From contig CAYJGC010000031.1 in NCBI GenBank assembly GCA_964369725.1, forward strand, positions 1 to 19,088: a stretch of DNA of 19,088 bases, given 5' to 3'. Position 1 is the first letter of the stretch. The number at the start of each line of letters is the position of its first letter. Below, piece after piece: positions 8,701 through 15,184 of this stretch. The notes under the pieces are model-generated. The model was not told the origin of the DNA. It saw only the letters and a list, made by a program, of their open reading frames with translations, and did no database searches. This DNA comes from Paraeggerthella sp964369725. Lineage in GTDB: Bacteria > Actinomycetota > Coriobacteriia > Coriobacteriales > Eggerthellaceae. The position numbers and the translations under genes are program-made.

Positions 8701-9174
8701 TGCTTCATCCATGCGATTCTCATCAAGCATCTTTGGGATAATGCCTGCTATACACGCAGATGAGGCGATAATTCCTTTTCCATATTTCTGAAGCATGGAA
8801 AAGGTAGTTCTTGGTTTGTAGTAAAAATTATCCACGTGAGACTGACTGACTAATCTCACAAGATTATGATAGCCTTCATTAGTTTTTGCTAATAAAAGCA
8901 TGTGGTAGAGCTTAGGCTTAACATCTTTGCGCAGCTCTTCGTCAGTCGTAAAGTAAATCTCACAACCAAAGATGGGTTTTACTCGAATTCCTGTCTCTTG
9001 CTCTACTGAATCACAGGCATCGCTTAGCTCTGGAACGCCTGACATGATGCCATGATCAGAAACAGCTACCGCAGGCATGCCAAGGTCTGCTGCCCTGCGT
9101 ACCATGTCCTTGATATGTGTAGCACCGTCTAGGAGTGAATATTCGGTATGGTTGTGTAAATGCACAAACGCCAT
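5713..9174 (-). CDS. dnaE: DNA polymerase III alpha subunit (DnaE1 type)
   Basis: This is the replicative DNA polymerase subunit, 1153 residues. Domains in order: N-terminal PHP domain (about 1-270) beginning FVHLHNHTEYSLLDG; palm with PDIDVDF (404-410), which carries two catalytic aspartates, and KMDFLGL (558-564), which carries the third; fingers and thumb through about 810; a helix-hairpin-helix region FGLVGVRGVGKNVADEI (827-843); an internal beta-clamp-binding motif QVSMF (916-920), equivalent in place to the E. coli internal clamp site; and an OB fold (about 993-1068). The PHP domain keeps a full set of metal-binding positions (His7, His9, Asp16, His41, Glu72, His91, Cys141, Asp214, His216), as in mycobacterial DnaE1, where this domain proofreads. 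Intrinsic 3'-5' exonuclease activity is therefore inferred. The start ATG at 9174 has GAGG 8 nt upstream. truA follows after 2 nt. Confidence 0.97.
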   Translation of the reverse strand: MAFVHLHNHTEYSLLDGATHIKDMVRRAADLGMPAVAVSDHGIMSGVPELSDACDSVEQETGIRVKPIFGCEIYFTTDEELRKDVKPKLYHMLLLAKTNEGYHNLVRLVSQSHVDNFYYKPRTTFSMLQKYGKGIIASSACIAGIIPKMLDENRMDEAVDWAMKLASCFDEGDFYIELQNQGLTTDAGLTQTELNHRLTEVARRTGFKTIATNDFHYLTREDARAQDIMLCIGTGSAVNDAKRMRFENDQFYMKTEEEMREALRDFPEACDNTVELAAKCDVVLNREAVLPRFPLPEGETEDSYFKKRIQEGLVKRYGDPVPQEAQERADYEASVIIQQGFPAYFLIVQEYIEWARDHGIGVGPGRGSAAGAIVAYAMGITDLDPLSNGLLFERFLSPERVEMPDIDVDFEDERRGEVIEHIKEVYGEDHIAGVITFGKLQAKNAVRDAARVLDYPYSTGDKITKMIGDELGITIDKALATNPDLKKSYETEEDVKAVIDAAKSIEGHLRGEGVHACATIICRDPMSDHIPVKRDTKGGGIITQYDGHYTPDLGLLKMDFLGLRTLSVLSRACRNIEARFGVKVIPEEIPIDDQKSFELMQSGNMDGLFQVEGALYVSLFARLPPKRFSDVVASIALNRPGPLESGIVDDYVRVASGEKPAHYFDDRLRDILEETYGTMVYQEQIMQISMTMSGFSAGKADKLRKAMGKKKLDIMKQLQEDWNQGAVANGYALEVANHIWSQAEEFAKYAFNKSHSAAYAILVMRTAYLKAHYPNDFMAAVLSSYMGNTDRLIRYIASSNRNGVPVLPPDINSSNADFTPVEEGVRFGLVGVRGVGKNVADEIIAEREANGHYTSLHDFVNRLDAKCYNRKTLEALIKGGAFDSTGYTRKQLMFFVDETPLLESASKRQKDRDRGQVSMFDLFADDVDSGFEEEIPSPDGIEWSKRQLLTFEKEIMKIYVSDHPLRPYENYIARMTKFQLGDLLERKEGIKSATFIGMVSGVVTKLTKRGTKMATWSLEDTTGYIECICFKYEDNAEAIQEDAIVKIKGKFESGDRGNQILAYEVEAIELDEKDSLPTYLEIRVSMSEFNQFRSQELQRILKAYPGRDNVVLFVSQNDGQKFRAELPLMVDTASHLMKAELMDLFGHQVWKVA

Positions 9175-9228
9175 GTCTTATGCCTCAAATCTATTAGAAA
9201 AATGCCTTTACGTGTTGGATAGTCTAGC

Positions 9229-9258
9229 AGTTTAGCAGGAACCAATAGTCCAACAATT
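9229..9258 (-). promoter_or_regulatory. Candidate dnaE promoter
   Basis: Read on the minus strand, TTGTTG is followed after 16 nt by an extended -10 TGCTAAACT (TAAACT at plus 9229-9234), 55 nt before the dnaE ATG. A second, similar TGCTAGACT overlaps immediately downstream. The match is moderate and the call rests only on sequence similarity to the sigma-70 consensus. Confidence 0.35.
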
Positions 9259-9330
9259 TACTCATCAACAATTTATCGCTTTGCGTGTTCGCTATGATAT
9301 CAGTATTAAAGAACACTTGATTCATAAAGC

Positions 9331-9361
9331 AAAAAAATCCCAACTCAAAGAGTTGGGATTT
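9331..9361 (-). terminator. Rho-independent terminator of the ATP synthase operon
   Basis: The arms aatcccaactc (9336-9346) and gagttgggatt (9350-9360) pair perfectly over 11 bp around a 3-nt loop. On the minus strand the stem runs into seven consecutive T (plus-strand A run 9331-9337). It lies about 70 nt past the atpC stop and is the strongest intrinsic terminator in the window. Confidence 0.9.
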
Positions 9362-9377
9362 AGAATTTCGACAACCG

Positions 9378-9409
9378 CCAAAGGCGCCTGCGTTGCCAAA
9401 CGCCTTTGG
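9378..9409. repeat. Inverted repeat between atpC and its terminator
   Basis: Perfect 9-bp arms ccaaaggcg (9378-9386) and cgcctttgg (9401-9409) flank a 14-nt loop. No T run follows on either strand, so it does not look like a terminator by itself. It could be a 3'-end stabilising hairpin for the operon transcript. Confidence 0.55.
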
Positions 9410-9430
9410 GATAAGCGCTAAAACAATCGC

Positions 9431-9841
9431 TTAGGCAGCAGAGGCAGCCTTAAGCTGAACCTCGCACCAAGCTTTATCCGCCTGTAGCGTGGTCTTTGCA
9501 ATCTGCTCAGGTGAAAGTGCAGCTATCTCTGCTTCGACCTCTGCCAATCGCTCACGAGCAGCGTTGGCATCAATATCAGAAGCGGAAAGCGCACGGTTAG
9601 CCAAAACGATGACTTTATCACCAGAAACCTCTACATAACCACCTTGAAGCGCATATGACCTCACTTCATCAGTGGAAGCATCTGTTACACGTGCTACACC
9701 GTCAGCAAGCACCGAAACCAAAGGTGCGTGCCCACGCAAAAAACCCATCTCGCCTTCTACGCCAGGTACAACGACAAGTTTTACCTCTTCGGAAACGAGT
9801 AAAGCTTCAGGCGTTACGATGTCACACTTAAAGGCAGCCAT
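9431..9841 (-). CDS. atpC: F1Fo ATP synthase epsilon subunit
   Basis: This is the central-stalk epsilon subunit, which couples rotor and catalytic head and can inhibit ATP hydrolysis. The protein has 136 residues, a usual length. The N-terminal beta-sandwich contains CDIVTPEALLVSEEV, GVEGEMGFLRGHAPLV and GGYVEVSGDKVIVLAN. The C-terminal helical hairpin (about 85-136) is rich in Ala and Glu. Its ATG directly follows the atpD stop (TAAATG), with AAGGA upstream inside atpD, so translation is probably coupled. It is the last gene of the operon. Confidence 0.95.
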   Translation of the reverse strand: MAAFKCDIVTPEALLVSEEVKLVVVPGVEGEMGFLRGHAPLVSVLADGVARVTDASTDEVRSYALQGGYVEVSGDKVIVLANRALSASDIDANAARERLAEVEAEIAALSPEQIAKTTLQADKAWCEVQLKAASAA

Positions 9842-11293
9842 TTACGCGTCCTTCTTCATCGCTTCATACGCAGCGTATACATCCTCGATAGAGCCCTTCA
9901 TACGGAAGCACTGCTCGGGGATTTCGTCACACTCGCCATCCAAGATACACCCGAATGAACGGATAGTGTCTTCAAGCTTAACGTACTTACCAGGCAAGCC
10001 GGTAAACTGCTCTGCAACATGGAAGCACTGACCAAAGAACTGCTGTGCCTTACGAGCACGGTTCACAACGAGCTTCTGGTCTTCAGAAAGTTCGTCCATA
10101 CCCAAAATAGCAATAACATCTTGGAGGTCTTTATAATGCTGAAGCAATTCCTGGATACCAACAGCAACGCGATAATGCTCATCTCCAACGATTTGTGGGT
10201 CAAGAGCGCGTGAAGTAGACTCCAAGGGGTCAACAGCAGGATAAATACCGAGCTCAGAAATTGAACGAGACAAAACTGTCTTAGCATCCAAGTGAGCAAA
10301 GGTAGTTGCAGGTGCAGGGTCGGTCAAGTCATCAGCAGGCACATAAACAGCCTGTACGGAAGTGATTGAGCCTGTGTCGGTTGACGTAATACGTTCCTGC
10401 AAGTCACCCATCTCGGTAGCAAGCGTAGGCTGATAACCTACCGCTGAAGGCATACGACCCAAAAGTGCAGATACCTCTGAACCAGCCTGGGTAAAGCGGA
10501 AGATGTTGTCAACAAACAACAAAACGTCTTGACCCTGATCACGGAAGTACTCGGCCTGGGTAAGACCAGATAGAGCAACACGCATACGTGCTCCAGGAGG
10601 CTCATTCATCTGACCGTATACCAAACAAGTCTTAGCGATAACGCCTGACTCACTCATCTCAAGATAAAGGTCGGTACCCTCGCGAGTACGCTCGCCTACA
10701 CCGGTAAATACTGAGGTACCACCGTGCTCTTGAGCCAAGTTGTTGATAAGTTCCTGAATAATAACAGTCTTACCAACACCAGCGCCACCGAACAAACCTG
10801 TCTTACCACCCTTAACAAAAGGCTCAACAAGGTCGATAGCTTTAATGCCAGTTTCAAAAATTTCGGTAGAAGTTGAAAGCTCTGCATATTCTGGAGCTGG
10901 GCGGTGAATAGGCATGTAGCCTTCCACCTCAGGCATAGGCTGCTCGTCAACAGGCTCGCCCATGACGTTCCAGATACGGCCAAGCGTTGCAGGACCAACA
11001 GGCATCATGATGGGGTGACCCGTATCACGAACCTCGGTACCACGAACAAGACCGTCGGTAGAGCTCATTGCTACCGTACGAACATGATTACCCGGTAGGT
11101 GAGTTTCAACCTCAAGCATGAGATTAATATCACCCATAGGGGTAGATGCGTCAACTGTCAGCGCGTTGTAGATTGCTGGCAGCTGATCAGGTGGAAACTC
11201 TACGTCAACAACAGGGCCAACGATACGCGTAATGCGACCTACAGCACCTAAGCTGGCTGCGAGCTCCTCCTTACTAAGAATGTAATCAGCCAT
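9842..11293 (-). CDS. atpD: F1Fo ATP synthase beta subunit (catalytic)
   Basis: This is the catalytic subunit that makes ATP from ADP and phosphate in the F1 head. It has 483 residues, slightly longer than the usual 460-475 because of an extended N terminus before GRITRIVGPVVDVEFP. The Walker A motif is GGAGVGKT (169-176), followed by GERTREG (200-206) with the catalytic glutamate region, and Walker B is VLLFVDN (257-263). MDELSEDQ near the C terminus corresponds to the conserved DELSEED loop. The start ATG has GGAGG 5 nt upstream and directly abuts the atpG stop. The sequence is intact, with no missing catalytic residue. Confidence 0.98.
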   Translation of the reverse strand: MADYILSKEELAASLGAVGRITRIVGPVVDVEFPPDQLPAIYNALTVDASTPMGDINLMLEVETHLPGNHVRTVAMSSTDGLVRGTEVRDTGHPIMMPVGPATLGRIWNVMGEPVDEQPMPEVEGYMPIHRPAPEYAELSTSTEIFETGIKAIDLVEPFVKGGKTGLFGGAGVGKTVIIQELINNLAQEHGGTSVFTGVGERTREGTDLYLEMSESGVIAKTCLVYGQMNEPPGARMRVALSGLTQAEYFRDQGQDVLLFVDNIFRFTQAGSEVSALLGRMPSAVGYQPTLATEMGDLQERITSTDTGSITSVQAVYVPADDLTDPAPATTFAHLDAKTVLSRSISELGIYPAVDPLESTSRALDPQIVGDEHYRVAVGIQELLQHYKDLQDVIAILGMDELSEDQKLVVNRARKAQQFFGQCFHVAEQFTGLPGKYVKLEDTIRSFGCILDGECDEIPEQCFRMKGSIEDVYAAYEAMKKDA

Positions 11294-12199
11294 TTAATCC
11301 TCCAAAGCCGCTGCGCCGCTCACGATTTCGTTAAGCTCAGTCGTAATGGCACCCTGGCGTACACGGTTATATACTCTGGTCAAAGTTTCGACCATTTCGG
11401 TAGCGTTATCCGTCGCAGCCATCATGGCTGTACGGCGCGCTCCCTGTTCAGCTGCTGCTGAATCTAAAAGTGCGTGGTAAAACGTGGTGCGCACATATGC
11501 TGGTAAAAGCTGGTCTAGGACAGCTGCTGCGCTTGGCTCAAAGATAACATCACCTTCGTAATGATTCTCTGCGCTTTCACTAGCACCCTCGTTTGCCAAT
11601 TCTTTTTGCAGCTTTTCTGCGTCAACGGGAAGAACGAGTTCTTCGCGAAGCACCTGTTCACCAGCATTTTTTGCATGGTTATAAACCACTACAACTTCGT
11701 CTATTTCGCCTTTAAGATAGCCGTCAATGGCGTAAGCAGCGATAGATGCCGCTTCTTCCACCGTCGGGTCTGCAGAGAGGTCGGCAAACGAAAGAACCGG
11801 TTGAATTTTGCGATACGCAAAATAGCTAGTACCCTTCTTGCCGCAAGCCACAATCTGTGAAGATATGCCTGCCGCTTGCCTATCTTTCATGAGGCGATCA
11901 ACACGACGTAAGACGTTACTATTGAAGCCACCCGCCAAACCGCGGTCGGATACGACTACAACATACAGCACGTTTTTTACCTCATCGTGCTTTTGCAAGA
12001 GTGCATTTTCAGAACCACCTACACGCTTAGCAACGTCAGCTAGCATTTCAACCATGGAATCAGCGTACGGAGTAGAAGCCGTTACACGCTCAGTTGCGCG
12101 ACGGATCTTCGCAGCCGCAACCATTTGCATGGTACGCGTAATCTGCTTCGTTGAAGAAACGGAATTGATTCGCCGTTCTATGTCGTGAAGGTTGGGCAT
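11294..12199 (-). CDS. atpG: F1Fo ATP synthase gamma subunit
   Basis: This is the rotating central shaft between the c-ring and the alpha3-beta3 head. It has 301 residues, within the normal range. The conserved N-terminal helix reads IERRINSVSSTKQITRTMQM followed by VAAAKIRRA, and the conserved C-terminal helix contains MMAATDNATEMVETLTRVYN followed by R-x-R-Q-G-A-I-T-T-E-L-N-E-I. The middle Rossmann-like part (about 75-210) is less conserved, as is usual. The start ATG has AAGGTAGG upstream. Twelve nucleotides separate it from the atpA stop, and the atpD start follows with no gap. Confidence 0.96.
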   Translation of the reverse strand: MPNLHDIERRINSVSSTKQITRTMQMVAAAKIRRATERVTASTPYADSMVEMLADVAKRVGGSENALLQKHDEVKNVLYVVVVSDRGLAGGFNSNVLRRVDRLMKDRQAAGISSQIVACGKKGTSYFAYRKIQPVLSFADLSADPTVEEAASIAAYAIDGYLKGEIDEVVVVYNHAKNAGEQVLREELVLPVDAEKLQKELANEGASESAENHYEGDVIFEPSAAAVLDQLLPAYVRTTFYHALLDSAAAEQGARRTAMMAATDNATEMVETLTRVYNRVRQGAITTELNEIVSGAAALED

Positions 12200-12211
12200 A
12201 ATCTACCTACC

Positions 12212-13618
12212 TTAAGAAGCTGAAGGAGCGAACTGCAGCTTGAAAGCCTCGATCGCAGCGTTCAGGTCAGCTTCGATAGTATCGGTAAATTTAAGTCCCT
12301 TCCTTAGCTCTTCAACAATTTCAGGCTTGGTAGCATGAATGTAGTCAAGGAACTCTCCGCGGAAGCGAACAACGTCAGCCACCGGAATGTCGTCAAGATA
12401 GCCACGGGCACCAGAATAGATAGCCATAGCCTGATCCATAACATCCATAGGTACATAACGACCCTGCTTCAAAAGCTCGGTCATATGTGCACCACGGTTA
12501 AGCTGATCAAGCGTAGACTTGTCCAAGTCGCTGCCGAACTGAGTAAACGCCTGAAGCTCACGATAAGACGCAAGGTCAAGACGAAGCGTACCGGCAACCT
12601 GCTTCATAGCCTTAATCTGCGCTGAACCACCAACGCGTGATACCGAAATACCTACGTTAACAGCAGGACGCTGACCCTGGAAGAACAAGTCGGTTGACAA
12701 GAAGATCTGACCGTCCGTAATAGAAATTACGTTGGTAGGAATATAGGCTGATACGTCGCCTGCCTGAGTTTCGATGATAGGCAAAGCAGTAAGTGAGCCA
12801 GCACCATATTCGTCAGACATCTTAACAGCGCGCTCCAAAAGACGTGAGTGCAAGTAGAAAATGTCACCAGGATAAGCTTCACGACCGGGAGGACGACGAA
12901 GAACCAATGACATCTGACGATAAGCAACAGCCTGCTTTGACAGATCGTCATAAATACAAAGTACGTGGCGACCAGGGTTCTCTGCATTTGCAGGCTTTCC
13001 GTCTTCGCCGTTATACATAAAGAACTCGCCAATAGCTGCGCCCGACATAGGAGCAATATATTGTAAAGGTGCAGAATCGGAAGCAGAAGCATTCACGATA
13101 ATGGTGTAATCCATAGCACCGTGACGCTCCAATGTTTCTACCAAACCAGCAACCGTAGAAGCCTTCTGTCCAATAGCAACATAAATACAGATAATATCTT
13201 TACCCTTTTGGTTAATAATAGCATCAACAGCAAGAGCAGTTTTACCTGTTTGGCGGTCACCAATAATNNNNNNNNNNNNNNNNNNNNNNNNNNNNNNNNN
13301 NNNNNNNNNNNNNNNNNNNNNNNNNNNNNNNNNNNNNNNNNNNNNNNNNNNNNNNNNNNNNNNNNNNCCAAGCAAAACAGCGCCAACTTCATCCTCTTCG
13401 AGGTTTTGAACCATGCCGTATACAGTCTTACCATCGCTTCCGATGAACTCTAAGAGTTCGCCAGCCATGGCGCTTTTTAGACCGTCAATACGTGCAATAC
13501 CGTCACCAATTTGGATAACGGAACCGGTCTCACGAGACTCAACGTTGATTTGCAACGCATCGAGCTGCTTGCGCAGCGCCTCATCGATAGACTGTGCGGT
13601 AATCTCAGTCACTAGCAT
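12212..13618 (-). CDS. atpA: F1Fo ATP synthase alpha subunit, interrupted by an assembly gap
   Basis: This is the non-catalytic nucleotide-binding subunit of the F1 head. Readable parts are residues 1-83 (ending QNLEEDEVGAVLL) and the part from IIGDRQTGKTALAVDAI, the Walker A region, to the C terminus QFAPSAS. The arginine-finger segment SVSRVGGSAQIKAMK is present. The 100 N between them occupy 34 codons, whereas B. subtilis AtpA has about 90 residues there, so sequence is missing and the true protein is probably about 520 residues. A 12-residue insertion follows FMYNG (residues 205-216 in window numbering). ATG at 13618 overlaps the atpH stop by 7 nt and is only 3 nt from GGAGG. A GTG two codons later (13612) has the better spacing of 9 nt and is an equally likely start. 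Confidence 0.95.
   Translation of the reverse strand: MLVTEITAQSIDEALRKQLDALQINVESRETGSVIQIGDGIARIDGLKSAMAGELLEFIGSDGKTVYGMVQNLEEDEVGAVLLXXXXXXXXXXXXXXXXXXXXXXXXXXXXXXXXXXIIGDRQTGKTALAVDAIINQKGKDIICIYVAIGQKASTVAGLVETLERHGAMDYTIIVNASASDSAPLQYIAPMSGAAIGEFFMYNGEDGKPANAENPGRHVLCIYDDLSKQAVAYRQMSLVLRRPPGREAYPGDIFYLHSRLLERAVKMSDEYGAGSLTALPIIETQAGDVSAYIPTNVISITDGQIFLSTDLFFQGQRPAVNVGISVSRVGGSAQIKAMKQVAGTLRLDLASYRELQAFTQFGSDLDKSTLDQLNRGAHMTELLKQGRYVPMDVMDQAMAIYSGARGYLDDIPVADVVRFRGEFLDYIHATKPEIVEELRKGLKFTDTIEADLNAAIEAFKLQFAPSAS
13268..13367. other. Assembly gap (100 N) inside atpA
   Basis: Exactly 100 ambiguous bases, the conventional placeholder for a scaffold gap. Comparison with the AtpA family suggests about 270 nt are really absent from this point. 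The flanking reading frames happen to stay in register, which is not evidence that 100 is the true length. Confidence 0.97.
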
Positions 13619-14190
13619 TCACCTCCATCTGTAACTAGTCCAAGTGTATTGCGTGCATTCTCTAGCTGCGTTTTAACGCTTCCGTCAATGCGTTCTCCAT
13701 TGAGATTAAGCAATACGCCGCCAACAAGAGACTTGTCGATGTGCTCACGCAGAACAACATTGGTCCCTAAATCAGCTTGCATTTTATTAATAATGATTTC
13801 ACGTAAACGATCGTCAAGCTCAACGACGGTTGTCACATCGATAACCGTAACGTTCAGTTTACGCTCAAGTTGCTCTCCATAGCTAACCCATACGCGCGAC
13901 AGCAACGCAATATCCTCACGCTCAGCCATAACAGCCAAAACGTCTACAAGGACAGGATGGCAAGGCGCTAAAACTCCGCGCACTAGCTCATTTCTCTGCT
14001 CGGGCGTATAGGAGCTGTCCTTAAGTGCATCGGTAAGATCCATATTAGAACGCGTAATACGCATGAAGCGCTCAATCTGGTCGCGTATCTCGAGTGCGTC
14101 ATGTTGACCGCCCGCAGCGCATGCGCCTTCCAAAAGGACAGAAGCATACGTGGCGACCTTTTCTCTGATAACATGACGGTTACTTGACAT
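13612..14190 (-). CDS. atpH: F1Fo ATP synthase delta subunit
   Basis: This is the peripheral-stalk subunit that ties the F1 head to subunit b. From ATG at 14190 it has 192 residues. The start reads MSSNRHVIREKVATYASVLL, the N-terminal helical bundle that binds alpha. The C-terminal part contains INKMQADLGTNVVLREHIDK followed by SLVGG, and then a DGSVKTQLENAR segment typical of the family end. A start at ATG 14208 is possible, but 14190 has GGCGG about 6 nt upstream and only an 11-nt overlap with atpF. The stop overlaps the start of atpA, so the F-H-A junctions are probably translationally coupled. Confidence 0.92.
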   Translation of the reverse strand: MSSNRHVIREKVATYASVLLEGACAAGGQHDALEIRDQIERFMRITRSNMDLTDALKDSSYTPEQRNELVRGVLAPCHPVLVDVLAVMAEREDIALLSRVWVSYGEQLERKLNVTVIDVTTVVELDDRLREIIINKMQADLGTNVVLREHIDKSLVGGVLLNLNGERIDGSVKTQLENARNTLGLVTDGGEC

Positions 14191-14794
14191 TGAAACCGCC
14201 TGCCTCATTTACGTAGCGCTCGACAATCTTACGATGCGCATCGTCGTTTAGATCTTCGCCTACAAGGCGAGATGCAACAGCGATGGACATGTCGGCTACC
14301 GAACCCTGAAGATCAGCAATGGCAGCCTTCTTTTCAGCCTGAATTGCAGCACGTGCCTTTTCAGTCATAAGCGCTGCTTCTTGCTGCGCTTTCTGAGTGA
14401 TGTCAGCCTTTACTGCTTCACCAGTCTTTTTAGCTTCAGCAACAATAGTTGCTGCTTGGGACTTTGCATCTTCCAATTGCTGCGTGTATTCTGCAAGCAA
14501 ACGTTCGCTTTCAACACGCGCTTGTTCTGATTTCTCTAAAGAGTCCTTAATAGAATTCTCACGCTTTTCAAGCATTGCCTCAAACATAGGCCAGCCCATT
14601 TTTGCGAGCACAACCCAGAGCAAGACAAATATGATAACCATGGGAATGAATTCCATCATATTAGGCAGAATAGCGCTGATGCCAGCAGTTTCCTCGGCAG
14701 CAAACGCGAGCGCGGGAAAAGCAAGCGTCATGCCTGTAGCGGCAAGCGCAATTTGCCCGGTGCGGACTGATGCTTTTTTCGCTCCTAGTTTCAC
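14180..14794 (-). CDS. atpF: F1Fo ATP synthase b subunit with a signal-peptide-like N terminus
   Basis: This is the peripheral-stalk b subunit: one membrane helix followed by a long coiled coil that reaches the F1 head. It has 204 residues, longer than the usual 155-175. Residues 1-32 look like a cleavable signal peptide (basic MKLGAKKASVR, hydrophobic 14-29, ALAFA before AEE). The real membrane helix is FIPMVIIFVLLWVVLAKMGWP (49-69), followed by the charged, Ala-rich dimerisation helix (about 70-175). If processed after Ala32, the mature protein would be 172 residues, a normal length. Translation starts at GTG (14792-14794) with AGGAGGT 6 nt upstream. Its 3' end overlaps atpH. Confidence 0.94.
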   Translation of the reverse strand: MKLGAKKASVRTGQIALAATGMTLAFPALAFAAEETAGISAILPNMMEFIPMVIIFVLLWVVLAKMGWPMFEAMLEKRENSIKDSLEKSEQARVESERLLAEYTQQLEDAKSQAATIVAEAKKTGEAVKADITQKAQQEAALMTEKARAAIQAEKKAAIADLQGSVADMSIAVASRLVGEDLNDDAHRKIVERYVNEAGGFNVK

Positions 14795-14847
14795 GTACGT
14801 ACCTCCTTATAGCCTACGACGGCAAATGTATCCGAATGAGGCTTAAG

Positions 14848-15066
14848 TTATACGATGAAGCAGAGAACGAAGCCGATGAGGCCAAGTGCCTCAGCAAGAG
14901 CAGCACCGATGATGAAGTTGGTGAACAGACGACCCTGTAGTTCAGGTTGGCGAGCTGTTGCCATACAGCAACCATAGCAAGCAAGACCGATACCAACGCC
15001 AGGTCCGATGGTCGAAAGACCGTAGCCCACAAGCTTCAGAGCTGAGAGTACAATTTCAGTTTCCAC
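14848..15066 (-). CDS. atpE: F1Fo ATP synthase c subunit
   Basis: This is the membrane rotor subunit that forms the c-ring and carries ions. I choose the GTG at 15064-15066 (72 residues, MEТEIV-type start), because AAAGGAGG lies 5 nt upstream; the longer frame from TTG at 15102 has no such site and would be unusually long. Helix 1 has the glycine-rich STIGPGVGIG, the cytoplasmic loop is ARQPE, and helix 2 carries the ion-binding carboxylate in AALAEALGL. The Gln (helix 1) and Ser (next to the Glu) that bind sodium in Na+-type rings are Ile and Ala here, so proton coupling is inferred. Three cysteines in CYGCC near the loop are unusual. The upstream spacer is rich in hairpins. Confidence 0.96.
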   Translation of the reverse strand: METEIVLSALKLVGYGLSTIGPGVGIGLACYGCCMATARQPELQGRLFTNFIIGAALAEALGLIGFVLCFIV

Positions 15067-15082
15067 AATTTCCTCCTTTACT

Positions 15083-15107
15083 GTTCTTTGAGCCTTTCCC
15101 AAAGAAC
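15083..15107 (-). promoter_or_regulatory. Hairpin directly before the atpE ribosome binding site
   Basis: Perfect 8-bp arms gttctttg (15083-15090) and caaagaac (15100-15107) enclose a 9-nt loop. On the transcript the hairpin ends about 4 nt before the AAAGGAGG of atpE. It would leave that site single-stranded or shield it from upstream structure. Confidence 0.6.
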
Positions 15108-15124
15108 TTTGGACACTATCTATG

Positions 15125-15151
15125 TTAATCGACCGAGGGGCAGCCGATTAA
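15125..15151 (-). promoter_or_regulatory. Second hairpin in the atpB-atpE spacer
   Basis: A 27-nt element with outer arms ttaatcg and cgattaa. As RNA it can pair over 11 positions, including two G-U wobbles, around a CCCCU loop. A weaker bulged stem lies nearer the atpB stop (about 15159-15182). No T run follows, so it is not an obvious terminator. Confidence 0.55.
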
Positions 15152-15184
15152 ACCTAATTTACCCGCTTGACGGGAAGTAAAAAC

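Noticed and set aside
13268..13367. Possible pseudogene or deletion in atpA
   Set aside because: The interruption is a run of exactly 100 N, the assembly-gap convention, and both flanks are highly conserved and in frame. A functional gene is the simpler reading.
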